Positions 42,919 through 51,233 of a stretch of DNA of 64,000 nt are shown here, piece by piece. Source of the DNA: Gammaproteobacteria bacterium UBA5078 (GTDB lineage Bacteria; Pseudomonadota; Gammaproteobacteria; Pseudomonadales; Pseudohongiellaceae); assembly GCA_002416505.1 (NCBI GenBank), contig DIAM01000002.1, positions 1 through 64,000 of the forward strand. The letters run 5' to 3'. A model generated the notes under the pieces. It was given only the letters and a program-made list of their open reading frames with translations, was not told the DNA's origin and ran no database searches. A program made the position numbers and the translations under genes. The stretch's first letter is position 1; every line of letters begins with the position of its first letter.

Positions 42919-44390
42919 CTAGCCACTCCCTGTGCGACTCCCTGAAAGGGAACCTCTTGATCGAAGGCGGACATTTCGTCGCCGTAAACACTGCCAAATT
43001 CGTACATAAGCCGCTCGCTCTCTTCTTCGCTATGGACCGACAAGGCAACCGCCTTGCTGACCAAATTATGGGCTTGTGCGACTTTAATGTCATCGGGGAT
43101 ATTCTGGCCGTGGGTTTCATACACCACCGGCAGGGAGTTCTCGATCACTAGGGCAAGGGCTTCGCCCATTACACCCGCCTCATCGAGTTTGCTTAGAATA
43201 CAACCAGTTAAGCCGGCCTGCGAGTAGGTGCGACAGGCGTTAGCGAGCACCGAAGCCTGGCTCGTACAGGCCATAACCAATAAGTTTTGCACCTCGGGAC
43301 AATTGCGCAGCGTCTGCAATTGGAACTGCAGGCTGGGGTCCGTGGCGTGCAGCCCTGCCGTGTCTATCAACACGAGGGACTTGTGACGCAGTGACTCCAA
43401 GATCTGCCGCAGGCTGTGGCCTTCATCGACCACCCGAACGCTAACACCCAAGATGCGTCCGAAGGTGCGCAGCTGCTCATGTGCGGCTACTCGGAAGCTA
43501 TCGGTAGTCACCAGCGCCACGGACTCTGGCCCGTGCTCTAGCACATAGCGAGTCGCCAATTTGCCGATGGTCGTCGTCTTGCCCACACCTGTCGGCCCGA
43601 GAAGGGCAAAGATCCCCCCTTTGGCGGCAACATCTGTCCCCGCTACCGGCACTTGTCTGGCCAAGGAGGCAATCGCGAACCGCCAAGCCTCTGCCGTAGT
43701 CATCTGCGGCTTGAGTTTGTCTAGTAGGGTCTTGCTAAGGGCGGCGGGCACGCCCATCGCATTTAGTCGTTCCCAAATACTGGCCTGAATGGGGGTGCGA
43801 CGCGAGAACTGCTCCCAAGCCATGCCGCTGAGGCGCTGCTCGAGTAGGCGTCGAATGCCGTTGAGTTCGGAGCGCATGCGATTCATCTCGCGGCTCTCGG
43901 CGATGCTTCGCTCGCGTTGTTCGCGCTGCACTTGCTCTGCGCGAAGCACTGCCTCCTGGGCGCGCAATTGTGCGGCCACTTCTTGCTCGGCGGCTGACTT
44001 ATTCACTTGCATCTGCTGGTCTTTCTGAGTCTTCAGAAATGGCGTACGGGCATTGTGATCGGCTTCGCGCTGGAGGCGTTCGAAGTCCGGTGTTTGCTCG
44101 GCGGTGTCGGCGGCTTTCGCGGCGACCCGTGGGGCGTCTTTGGGCTTAGCGGACTCTGGCTGCGCAGCACTAGGCTGCTGCTTAGTCGCGGTTTCATTGG
44201 CTTTGGCGGCACTTGGGCGGAGGCTGCCAGAAGATGAAAAAGAGATATCCCCAGGCATCGCAGCTGCGACGACCTCTACCCCGCCTTCGACGGTGCGATT
44301 GGACAAAATGACCGCCTCCACTCCCATCTCCTCACGGATCTGAGCGATTGCACGGCGCATGTCAGGCGCTAGATATCGTTTCACTTTCAT
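42915..44390 (-). CDS. flhF: Flagellar placement GTPase FlhF
   Basis: SRP-family GTPase that marks the cell pole for flagellar assembly. The N-terminal B domain (residues 1-170) is basic and Gln/Glu-rich; then the N domain, and the G domain with LLGPTGVGKTTTIGKLA, TDSFRVAAHEQLRTFG, VLIDTAGLH and LSKLDEAGVMGEAL. Length 491 aa is usual. It lies 56 bases after flhA and overlaps fleN. Confidence 0.95.
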   Translation of the reverse strand: MKVKRYLAPDMRRAIAQIREEMGVEAVILSNRTVEGGVEVVAAAMPGDISFSSSGSLRPSAAKANETATKQQPSAAQPESAKPKDAPRVAAKAADTAEQTPDFERLQREADHNARTPFLKTQKDQQMQVNKSAAEQEVAAQLRAQEAVLRAEQVQREQRERSIAESREMNRMRSELNGIRRLLEQRLSGMAWEQFSRRTPIQASIWERLNAMGVPAALSKTLLDKLKPQMTTAEAWRFAIASLARQVPVAGTDVAAKGGIFALLGPTGVGKTTTIGKLATRYVLEHGPESVALVTTDSFRVAAHEQLRTFGRILGVSVRVVDEGHSLRQILESLRHKSLVLIDTAGLHATDPSLQFQLQTLRNCPEVQNLLVMACTSQASVLANACRTYSQAGLTGCILSKLDEAGVMGEALALVIENSLPVVYETHGQNIPDDIKVAQAHNLVSKAVALSVHSEEESERLMYEFGSVYGDEMSAFDQEVPFQGVAQGVAR

Positions 44391-44446
44391 CTGTTCATCC
44401 TCTGCTCAGTGTGCGCGAAGCCCATGCGCTACTGTGGCGGTTCTCA

Positions 44447-46591
44447 TTAATTTCCAATGCTTGCGACAATCGTAATCTGTTTGTTGTCCGGTACTTCTTG
44501 GTAAGAGAGCACCTTCAACCCGCTAATCGTGAAGCGTACAAAGCGGCTCAGCACGGAGCGCAGTGGCGCTGGTACTAAGAGGACGGCAGGTTTGCCTGCG
44601 GCCTCTTGATTGCGTGCGGCGCTAAGCAGGGAGCTCTGTAGCCGCTCGGCCATCGCCGGTTCGATCACCATGCCATCGTCACTACTCATCGCGCCCTGTT
44701 GCTGACCCTGTTGCGAAGACTGCTGTACAGCTTTAAGCAATATTTGTTCCAGAGACGGGTCTAGCGTCAAAACTGGCAGTTCGGCACTGATTCCATAGAT
44801 GTTTTGGACGATTACGCGTGCGAGCGCTACTCGCGCCGCCGAGGTCAAAGCGCCGGGATCTTGACTCTTTGTCGCCGCGGCCGCCAAGGCTTCGGCGATT
44901 GTGCGCATATCGCGGATCGGCACATCCTCGATGAGAAGATTCTGTAAGACCTTGAGCAGCACATTGGTATTGACCATCGTAGGCAGCTCTTCGGCGAGTT
45001 TCTTCGAGGTCTTGCCAAGCATGGCCAGCAACTCATGGACCTCGTCGTGGCCCAATAACTCGTGCGCGTGCTTGTGCAAAATGGTATTCAGGTGAGTGGC
45101 GATGACCGTGCTGCTGTCTACCACCGTGTAGCCTAGGGTCTGCACTTGATCCTTCTGCGAGGGTTCGATCCACAGCGCATCTAGGCCGAAGGCTGGGTCT
45201 TTAGTCTCGATACCCGTCGCCTTGCCAAACACTTGGCCTGGGTTAATGGCCATATCGCGTTCGGGAATAATGTCTGAGCCGCCGACATTCACGCCCATCA
45301 GGGTGATGCGGTACTCGTTTGGCGACAGGTCGAGGTTGTCGCGGATATGCACCGAGGGCACTAGGAAGCCGAGTTCCTGGGAGAGCTTCTTGCGGATGCC
45401 CTTAATGCGGCTAAGCAGTTGCCCGCCCTGGGCCTTGTCAACCATCGGTATGAGCCGGTAGCCGACCTCTAGCCCGATGACATCGACCGGCATCACGTCG
45501 CTCCAACCTAGATCCTGTGGCTCCGCCTCGGTCTCGTCGCGTACCTTCTTCTGGGCCGCCTCTACATCGTCGGCATCGGTGCCAGCCTTCTTCAGGCGCC
45601 AGTAGATCAAATAGGAGCCGGCACCGGCTAACGCAGACAGCGCTAGAAACGCGAAATGCGGCATGCCCGGAACGCTGCCCATCACCAAGAGCACGCCGCT
45701 GGTGATGCCCAAGGCGCGCGGCGTGGCGAACATCTGCCCCGCAACCTGCGCGCCCATCATCTCGGAGCTATTGCTACGGGTCACCATGATCGCGGCTGCG
45801 GTCGACAGTACCAAGGCGGGAATCTGTGCGACCAAGCCATCACCGATAGTGAGCAAGGCATAACGTTCCATCGCCATGGTGAAATCGAGATCGTGTTGCA
45901 GCATGCCGACCCCGACGCCGCCCACTAAATTGATAATCAGAATCAGGATGCCCGCGATCGCATCCCCTTTCACGAATTTGCTGGCACCGTCCATCGACCC
46001 GTAGAAGTCTGCCTCCTCGGTAATGTCCTTGCGCCGCGCCCGCGCCTGATCTTGGTCGATGAGGCCGGAGTTGAGGTCGGCATCTACCGCCATCTGCTTG
46101 CCGGGCATAGCGTCTAGGGTGAAACGCGCACTCACCTCGGCGATACGACCGGCACCCTTGGTCACCACGACGAAGTTAATGATGATCAGGATGATGAACA
46201 CGATGAGGCCGACGGCATAGTTACCGCCGATCACCACTTCGCCGAAGGACTCGATGACCTTTCCCGCCGCCGCGCCGCCATTGTGTCCCTCGAGCAGAAC
46301 CACGCGCGTCGAGGCCACGTTCAGGGCTAGACGCAGCAGGGTGGCGATCAACAAGATGGTCGGGAACACGGCAAAGTCCAATGGCCGCATCGCATAGACA
46401 GCGACGCAGAGGACGACCAGCGCGATGGTGATATTGAAGGTGAAGAAGACGTCGAGCAGGAAGGGCGGTAGCGGCAATGTCATCATCGCCAACATGATTA
46501 GCAGCAATACCGGGATACCGAGATTGCCGTTGACTAGGGTCTTGGCGTTATCTAGGTATACATTGCGTTGTACGCTGGCGCCTTCACTCAT
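44447..46591 (-). CDS. flhA: Flagellar export gate protein FlhA
   Basis: Inner-membrane gate of the flagellar type III export apparatus. About eight membrane segments fill the first ~320 residues, including the conserved FHIPEP-type loop (VSARFTLDAMPGKQMAVDADLNSGLID written in two parts: VSARFTLDAMPGKQ and MAVDADLNSG). The large cytoplasmic domain binds chaperone-substrate complexes. Length 714 aa is slightly long. A sigma-54 promoter lies upstream at 46777-46792. It heads flhA-flhF-fleN-fliA. Confidence 0.97.
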   Translation of the reverse strand: MSEGASVQRNVYLDNAKTLVNGNLGIPVLLLIMLAMMTLPLPPFLLDVFFTFNITIALVVLCVAVYAMRPLDFAVFPTILLIATLLRLALNVASTRVVLLEGHNGGAAAGKVIESFGEVVIGGNYAVGLIVFIILIIINFVVVTKGAGRIAEVSARFTLDAMPGKQMAVDADLNSGLIDQDQARARRKDITEEADFYGSMDGASKFVKGDAIAGILILIINLVGGVGVGMLQHDLDFTMAMERYALLTIGDGLVAQIPALVLSTAAAIMVTRSNSSEMMGAQVAGQMFATPRALGITSGVLLVMGSVPGMPHFAFLALSALAGAGSYLIYWRLKKAGTDADDVEAAQKKVRDETEAEPQDLGWSDVMPVDVIGLEVGYRLIPMVDKAQGGQLLSRIKGIRKKLSQELGFLVPSVHIRDNLDLSPNEYRITLMGVNVGGSDIIPERDMAINPGQVFGKATGIETKDPAFGLDALWIEPSQKDQVQTLGYTVVDSSTVIATHLNTILHKHAHELLGHDEVHELLAMLGKTSKKLAEELPTMVNTNVLLKVLQNLLIEDVPIRDMRTIAEALAAAATKSQDPGALTSAARVALARVIVQNIYGISAELPVLTLDPSLEQILLKAVQQSSQQGQQQGAMSSDDGMVIEPAMAERLQSSLLSAARNQEAAGKPAVLLVPAPLRSVLSRFVRFTISGLKVLSYQEVPDNKQITIVASIGN

Positions 46592-46651
46592 CTGCTGCTG
46601 TCTGCCTGGTCGTGCTCCGCTAAGTGCCGGAGTCCTCTGTGAGTCTAAAAC

Positions 46652-46707
46652 GTCAGTTTCATTGACGTTATTTCAGGAGCACACAGGAGGCAGTTCAAAA
46701 AATTGAC
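46652..46707. promoter_or_regulatory. FleQ-box-like palindromes in the flhA leader
   Basis: GTCAGTTTCATTGAC (46652-46666, spacer one base longer than consensus) and TTCAAAAAATTGAC (46694-46707, 12 of 14 matching GTCAATAAATTGAC) lie between the sigma-54 promoter and flhA. In Pseudomonas aeruginosa FleQ binds downstream of the flhA promoter, as here. Confidence 0.55.
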
Positions 46708-46776
46708 GCCTCGCTCACGAGATTCGCGGCCTGTAGGGCTTTGCGCGGGTCTTCGTGTGTGTCCTAACAGGGACAC

Positions 46777-46792
46777 TGCAAGAAGTCGGCCA
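46777..46792 (-). promoter_or_regulatory. Sigma-54 promoter of flhA
   Basis: On the minus strand TGGCCG-ACTTC-TTGCA matches the -24/-12 consensus TGGCAC-N5-TTGC, with GG and GC at the required 10-base spacing. Transcription would begin near 46765, giving a leader of about 170 bases to flhA. Confidence 0.75.
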
Positions 46793-46833
46793 ATCGCCTG
46801 CTCATCCCCTTACGAGGGTGAACAGGCCCCTAC

Positions 46834-47973
46834 TTAGTCATGGCGCAATTCTTCAGGGATGTCGATGTCGGAGCGCAGAGTTGGGCGCTTCTTGACCCGA
46901 CCCCTAGCGAACTGTTTGAGTTGATGCAGATAGGCCAGCACTTGCGCGACCGCGACGTAGAGACCGCCGGGGATCACCTCGCCAACCTTGGTATTGAAGA
47001 AAATGGCTCGGGCCAGCGCTGGCGACGAGACGATGGGGATGTCGTGCTCTTGGGCAATCTCACGAATCTTCTGAGCGACAAAGTCGGCGCCTTTGGCCAG
47101 CATGATCGGGGCGTCTTCCTTGCTCTGGTCATAGCGCAGCGCGACGGCATAGTGCTCTGGGTTGGTGATGATGACATCGGCCTGCGGCACATCGGACATC
47201 ATGCGATTCTGGGACATCTGGTACTGCAGCTGGCGAATGCGCTGCTTAACCTCTGGCCGCCCCTCGGAGTCTTTCATCTCGTCTTTGACCTGCTGCATGG
47301 TCATACGCAGCTTCTGGGCGTGCTGATAAATCTGAATGGGAATATCGACCATGGAGATAAGGATCATGGCACAGGACATCCACAGCACGGACCACCCGAT
47401 CAGGCCAACGGAGTCCACAATGGCGGGTATCACCGACTCGTGCTGAATACTGAGTATGGAGCCGGTATTGATATACAGAATGAGGAGCGCGAGCGAGGCG
47501 ACGACGACGACCTTGGCGATGGCCTTGAACAACTCGATGATGGCATTGGGGCCAAACATACGCCCTAAGCCCGCCAGAGGGCTCATGCGGCTGGCCTTAG
47601 GGGCGATAGACTTAATACTGAAATTCCAGCCGCCGAGGGCGATGGGGGCGAGAAAGGCGAGCAGCAGCAAGACCGCGAACACGGGCAAGAGCGCGACGAA
47701 GCCGGTCATGACGGAGTCGCCGAGCTGCTCGAGCATGGCGGCAGTATCGAAAAAAGCGGCGCGATCGAGGGTGAAATTATATTCCATAATACGAGCGAGG
47801 CCGGAGGCGAGAATGCCACCAAAGGCAATCACTGCCGCCGTACCGCCAAGCAAGATGGCAGTAGTGTTCAGTTCCTTGGAACGCGCTATGTTCCCGTCTT
47901 CTCGTGCGGAGTCCAACCGCTTCTGGGTTGGCTCCTGGCTCTTCTCCGCCGAGGAGTCTTTATCGTCTGCCAT
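46834..47973 (-). CDS. flhB: Flagellar export switch protein FlhB
   Basis: Export gate protein that switches substrate specificity from hook to filament. Four membrane segments, then the cytoplasmic domain. The autocleavage motif, NPTH in most homologues, is NPEH here (residues 271-274, within VIITNPEHYAVALRY). Asn and Pro, where cleavage occurs, are kept. The start matches the family (EKSQEPTQKRLDSAREDGNIARSKEL). It is separated from fliR by 492 bases carrying two repeat elements, although fliR-flhB are usually adjacent, and from flhA by the sigma-54 promoter region. Confidence 0.96.
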   Translation of the reverse strand: MADDKDSSAEKSQEPTQKRLDSAREDGNIARSKELNTTAILLGGTAAVIAFGGILASGLARIMEYNFTLDRAAFFDTAAMLEQLGDSVMTGFVALLPVFAVLLLLAFLAPIALGGWNFSIKSIAPKASRMSPLAGLGRMFGPNAIIELFKAIAKVVVVASLALLILYINTGSILSIQHESVIPAIVDSVGLIGWSVLWMSCAMILISMVDIPIQIYQHAQKLRMTMQQVKDEMKDSEGRPEVKQRIRQLQYQMSQNRMMSDVPQADVIITNPEHYAVALRYDQSKEDAPIMLAKGADFVAQKIREIAQEHDIPIVSSPALARAIFFNTKVGEVIPGGLYVAVAQVLAYLHQLKQFARGRVKKRPTLRSDIDIPEELRHD

Positions 47974-48101
47974 CTTACTTTCTCTCTATGGCTTCTCGTA
48001 AATTGCTGAAGGCTACTAGTTGGAGCTACTGTTAATCGCTGCGTAGCACGAACGCGGTATCGCAGCGTCCTTATTGGCACTCCGTTGCACGAGCGAGGCA
48101 A

Positions 48102-48193
48102 GTGGTATAGATCCTCAGGACACGCCGTGAATACATCCATGTAGGCTCACGCGCAGCATCCATGCTGCTTATGGTCCTGCTGATCTACACCAC
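48102..48193 (-). repeat. Structured intergenic repeat, copy C
   Basis: Outer arms 48102-48121 and 48174-48193 pair at 17 of 20 positions. Read on the minus strand the core has hairpins GCAGCA TGGA TGCTGC and TACA TGGA TGTA, linked by GCGTGAGCC and followed by TTCACGGCGT. Confidence 0.88.
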
Positions 48194-48307
48194 CCACCTC
48201 ACTCTCTTTATCGCCAATCTCTTAGCAATTTTGCTGCGATCTCTTCATACAAAAGACGAAGAGTATTCAAAAAAAACTGAACGACTAACCGCGACCACAT
48301 CCGAGCG

Positions 48308-48415
48308 TCTCGGAGCGGGAACCCCCGTGCCGAACCGTGAGCAGCAGGGATGCTGCGACCGAGCCCCCATGGATGGGTTTACGGCGTGTTCGGAACGGGG
48401 GTTCTCGCTCCGAGG
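48308..48415 (+). repeat. Structured intergenic repeat, copy D
   Basis: Outer arms 48308-48335 and 48388-48415 pair at 25 of 28 positions. The core on the plus strand has hairpins GCAGCA GGGA TGCTGC and CCCA TGGA TGGG, linked by GACCGAGCC and followed by TTTACGGCGTG. Outer arm sequence is unlike that of copy C. Confidence 0.9.
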
Positions 48416-48465
48416 CGCGCACTACGAAGTGCCTGCTTCTCTACACAAGCTACGACGCATCTAAA

Positions 48466-49242
48466 CTATAGTAGTTCTCGCGCCATACCGAAAAACTCTG
48501 CGAAGATATTCTCGGCAGACTCTAGGAATGTGCCAAGGGTTATCCATATTATGAACAGCCCGAACATCAGCGCGATTGGGAAGCCCAGTGCGAAGATGTT
48601 TAGCTGCGGCGCCGCACGCGTCATGATCCCGAATGCAAAGTTGGTGATCAGTAGCGCCGTCAGTGCCGGCAGCGCAAGTACTAGCCCGCTCGAGATCACC
48701 CAGCTAAACGTACTCACTACGCGCATCATCGCCCCCGTGTCGAAACCGAAGGACACGATCGGCAAAACTCTAAAACTATCTATTAAGATTTCTAGCATCA
48801 CCAAGTGACCATCGAAGGTCACGAATAGCAGCATCACCAGCATCATGTATACCGTACTCATGATCGCCACGTTAACCCCGTTAGACGGGTCCACCATCGA
48901 CGCGAAACCCAAGCCCATCTGCATCGCGATCAACTGCCCTGCCATCACGAATACCTGAAACAGGAGCTGCATGAAGAAACCAAGCGCCGCCCCTATCACT
49001 ACCTGCTGCGCCACGATCAGAATCGCCCCTACCGACACCCCATCTATCTGCGGGACTGCCGGCAACAGTGGCGCCACCATGACCGTGATCGCCACCGATA
49101 AGACTAGGCGAATGCGCATCGGCACTAGCTGTGTGCCGAACAGTGGCGCGGCGAGGAAGAAACCCATGATGCGGAACATCGGCCATAGGAAGGTGCCCAG
49201 TAGCCCCCCTAATTCCTCCGCGCTCATATTGATCAATTCCAC
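48466..49242 (-). CDS. fliR: Flagellar export protein FliR
   Basis: Export gate subunit forming the pore with FliP and FliQ. The 258-residue protein has about six membrane segments and the family patterns FLWPMFRIMGFFLAAPLF and GLGFASMVDPSNGVNV. A GTG start at 49242 has GAGGG eight bases before it; an ATG at 49227 is the alternative. It follows fliQ by 11 bases and is the last gene of the fliLMNOPQR unit before the repeats. Confidence 0.95.
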   Translation of the reverse strand: MELINMSAEELGGLLGTFLWPMFRIMGFFLAAPLFGTQLVPMRIRLVLSVAITVMVAPLLPAVPQIDGVSVGAILIVAQQVVIGAALGFFMQLLFQVFVMAGQLIAMQMGLGFASMVDPSNGVNVAIMSTVYMMLVMLLFVTFDGHLVMLEILIDSFRVLPIVSFGFDTGAMMRVVSTFSWVISSGLVLALPALTALLITNFAFGIMTRAAPQLNIFALGFPIALMFGLFIIWITLGTFLESAENIFAEFFGMARELL

Positions 49243-49253
49243 GCGCGTCGCCC

Positions 49254-49523
49254 TCAGCCGATCAAGAATGGGATGTTAGTGATTAGCTGCTGCGTGAAAT
49301 CCAATACTCGTGTTAGTAGCCATGGCCCCGCGATAATGATCGCCATTAGCGTGGTCAGCAGGCGCGGCAAGAAGCTCAGGGTCTGCTCGTTGATCTGCGT
49401 GGCGGCCTGAAAGGTGCTCACTGCCAGCCCCACTAAGAGGCTCGGCATCACGATCACGGAGACCATCACCACAATGAGGAACATCGCCTCGCGCCATAAT
49501 TCGATAACGGTTTCGGGAGTCAT
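49254..49523 (-). CDS. fliQ: Flagellar export protein FliQ
   Basis: Small gate subunit (89 aa) with two membrane helices. The family start MTPETVIELWREAMFLIVVM, then GLAVSTFQAATQINEQTLSFLPR in the connecting loop, is clear. It lies two bases after fliP and 11 before fliR. Confidence 0.96.
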   Translation of the reverse strand: MTPETVIELWREAMFLIVVMVSVIVMPSLLVGLAVSTFQAATQINEQTLSFLPRLLTTLMAIIIAGPWLLTRVLDFTQQLITNIPFLIG

Positions 49524-49525
49524 AG

Positions 49526-50377
49526 TCAGGTTCCGAAGCTAGCGGCCAGGGTGCCAATCACCATGGCCCAGCCGTCCACGAGGACGAACAACATAATTTT
49601 GAATGGCAGCGAGATGATAATCGGCGAGAGCATCATCATGCCCATCGCCATCAACACGCTGGCCACTACCAAGTCGATCACAAGGAAGGGGATGAAGAGC
49701 ATGAAGCCGATCTGGAAGGCGGTCTTCAACTCACTAGTGACGAATGCGGGGACTAGCACCGTGAAGGGAATCTCCTGCTGAGTGGCAACCGGTTCCGAAT
49801 CCGCCAACTCCATGAATAGAGAAAGGTCCGACTCGCGCGTCTGCGCCATCATGAAGCTACGCACCGGCAGCTCCGCCTGGGCTAAGGCCTCGCCCGCCGA
49901 TATCTGCTCATTGAGATAGGGCTGCAACGCAACATCGTTGATCTGCTGCAGCACCGGCGTCATGATGAAGAAGGATAGGAAGAGCGCTAGGCCTAAGAGA
50001 ATTTGGTTGGACGGAGTCTGCTGCAGCCCGAGGGCCTGGCGCAGAATCGCGAACACCACCATGATGCGCGTGAATGAGGTCATCATCATCAGCAATGCCG
50101 GCAGCACCGTGAGCGCGGTCATCAGAAGCAGAATCTGAATGCTTACCGAATAATTCTGCAGGCCGTTCTCATCCGTGCTAACGGTCAATGCCGGAACGCC
50201 CAGCGTGGTATTGGACGCTAGGATGTCGAACGCGCGCTGCGGACTGAGGTCGGTCGTCGACGTAGTAGTCGTCGTGCCGTCGTCGGCAGGGGCTTGCGCG
50301 GAAGCGGGCAATGTCCACAGCAGTATTGCAGTGACCGCAAGGACGAGGGTGGCGAGTCTAAGGGCGCTCAGTCTCAC
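49526..50377 (-). CDS. fliP: Flagellar export protein FliP
   Basis: Gate subunit forming the export pore. A cleavable signal peptide (ending near ALPASAQA) is followed by four membrane segments; signatures are MMTSFTRIMVVFAILRQALG, QTPSNQILLGLALFLSFF and GFMLFIPFLVIDLVVASVLMAMGMMM (two blocks). Length 283 aa is slightly long because of a Thr-rich linker after the signal. Its start overlaps fliO by ATGA. Confidence 0.96.
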   Translation of the reverse strand: MRLSALRLATLVLAVTAILLWTLPASAQAPADDGTTTTTSTTDLSPQRAFDILASNTTLGVPALTVSTDENGLQNYSVSIQILLLMTALTVLPALLMMMTSFTRIMVVFAILRQALGLQQTPSNQILLGLALFLSFFIMTPVLQQINDVALQPYLNEQISAGEALAQAELPVRSFMMAQTRESDLSLFMELADSEPVATQQEIPFTVLVPAFVTSELKTAFQIGFMLFIPFLVIDLVVASVLMAMGMMMLSPIIISLPFKIMLFVLVDGWAMVIGTLAASFGT

Positions 50378-50781
50378 TTGGCTTGATCCTTATTCAGAAG
50401 GCCCTGTAGCTTGGCAGCAAACTCGCTTGAGACACGATTGCCGCCCTCGCCCGCCTTGCTCAATGGCAGCACCGGAGCGTCGAACACATGCAAGGTATTG
50501 ATCTGGTTCGCGCATACCCCGATTAGCAGTTGCTGATCGCCAATCTCCAACAGGGCGACGCGTTCGCGATTGCCAACAGAGATTACGCTGCGCACCTTAA
50601 TGACGCCTGTAGGCGCCATGACGCCCCCGTTAAAGCGACGCAGTCCCCACGCACACAGCAAGATGAAAGCAATCACCACACCCAGCCACAGCAGCATCTC
50701 CAGCATGGCGCCTAGGCTCATCACGGACGCGCCCTGCTCGCCCACACTGCTTGTTGCCACTGCTGTTAGAAGGGTAATCAC
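50374..50781 (-). CDS. fliO: Flagellar protein FliO
   Basis: Membrane scaffold that aids FliP assembly. The 135-residue protein has a short N-terminal periplasmic part, one membrane segment (EMLLWLGVVIAFILLCAWGLR) and a cytoplasmic domain with IKVRSVISVGNRERVALLEIGDQ. It follows fliN by 73 bases and overlaps fliP by ATGA. Confidence 0.9.
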   Translation of the reverse strand: MITLLTAVATSSVGEQGASVMSLGAMLEMLLWLGVVIAFILLCAWGLRRFNGGVMAPTGVIKVRSVISVGNRERVALLEIGDQQLLIGVCANQINTLHVFDAPVLPLSKAGEGGNRVSSEFAAKLQGLLNKDQAK

Positions 50782-50854
50782 ATCAACTCCTGCGCGAGTG
50801 AGGCCCGCACTATCCTTTAAATGCTCGTAAAAATGAGTTCATTGGGTTTACTAG

Positions 50855-51232
50855 CTAGCGTAGTTTCTTGATGCGCTCAGAGGGACTAATGACATCGGTC
50901 ATGCGAATGCCGAATTTGTCGTCGACGACTACGACCTCGCCATGGGCAATCAGTGTGCCATTGACCAGTACATCGAGCGGCTCGCCTGCAAGACGATCCA
51001 GTTCGATGACGGAGCCTTGATTGAGTTGCAGCAGATTGCGAATGGTAATCGACGCGCTGCCGACCTCCATCGATATCTGTACGGGAATATCGAGGATGAC
51101 ATCTAGGTCGGGGCTGCCGCCATCGGCCTTCTTCTCGGGGGTTGGCACGCCGCTGCCATCTTTCGCGATGCCTTCGACGAACTTATCGCCTGCTGCTTTC
51201 TGTCTACTCTCGTTCTGTGGTTCGTCCGCCAT
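50855..51232 (-). CDS. fliN: Flagellar motor switch protein FliN
   Basis: C-ring protein of the rotor switch and docking site for the export ATPase. After a polar N-terminus the SpoA domain reads LDVILDIPVQISMEVGSASITIRNLLQ, LNQGSVIELDRLAGEPLDVLVNG and VVVDDKFGIRMTDV. The ATG at 51232 directly follows the fliM stop and has AAGGGG eight bases before it; an in-frame start at 51283 would sit inside fliM. 125 residues. Confidence 0.95.
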   Translation of the reverse strand: MADEPQNESRQKAAGDKFVEGIAKDGSGVPTPEKKADGGSPDLDVILDIPVQISMEVGSASITIRNLLQLNQGSVIELDRLAGEPLDVLVNGTLIAHGEVVVVDDKFGIRMTDVISPSERIKKLR

Positions 51233-51233
51233 G

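Larger units (their letters stand above)
47974..48465. other. fliR-flhB intergenic region with two repeat elements
   Basis: 492 bases without a credible gene. Short frames here (for example one reading MDVFTACPED on the minus strand) come from the repeats. Two copies of the structured repeat in opposite orientation lie at 48102-48193 and 48308-48415. The rest is A+T-richer spacer. It interrupts an otherwise tight fliLMNOPQR-flhB series. Confidence 0.75.

Noticed and set aside
47886..48464. Open frames reading MDVFTACPED and MDGFTACSER in the fliR-flhB gap
   Set aside because: Both are the translated repeat core; one overlaps the flhB start region. No coding evidence.
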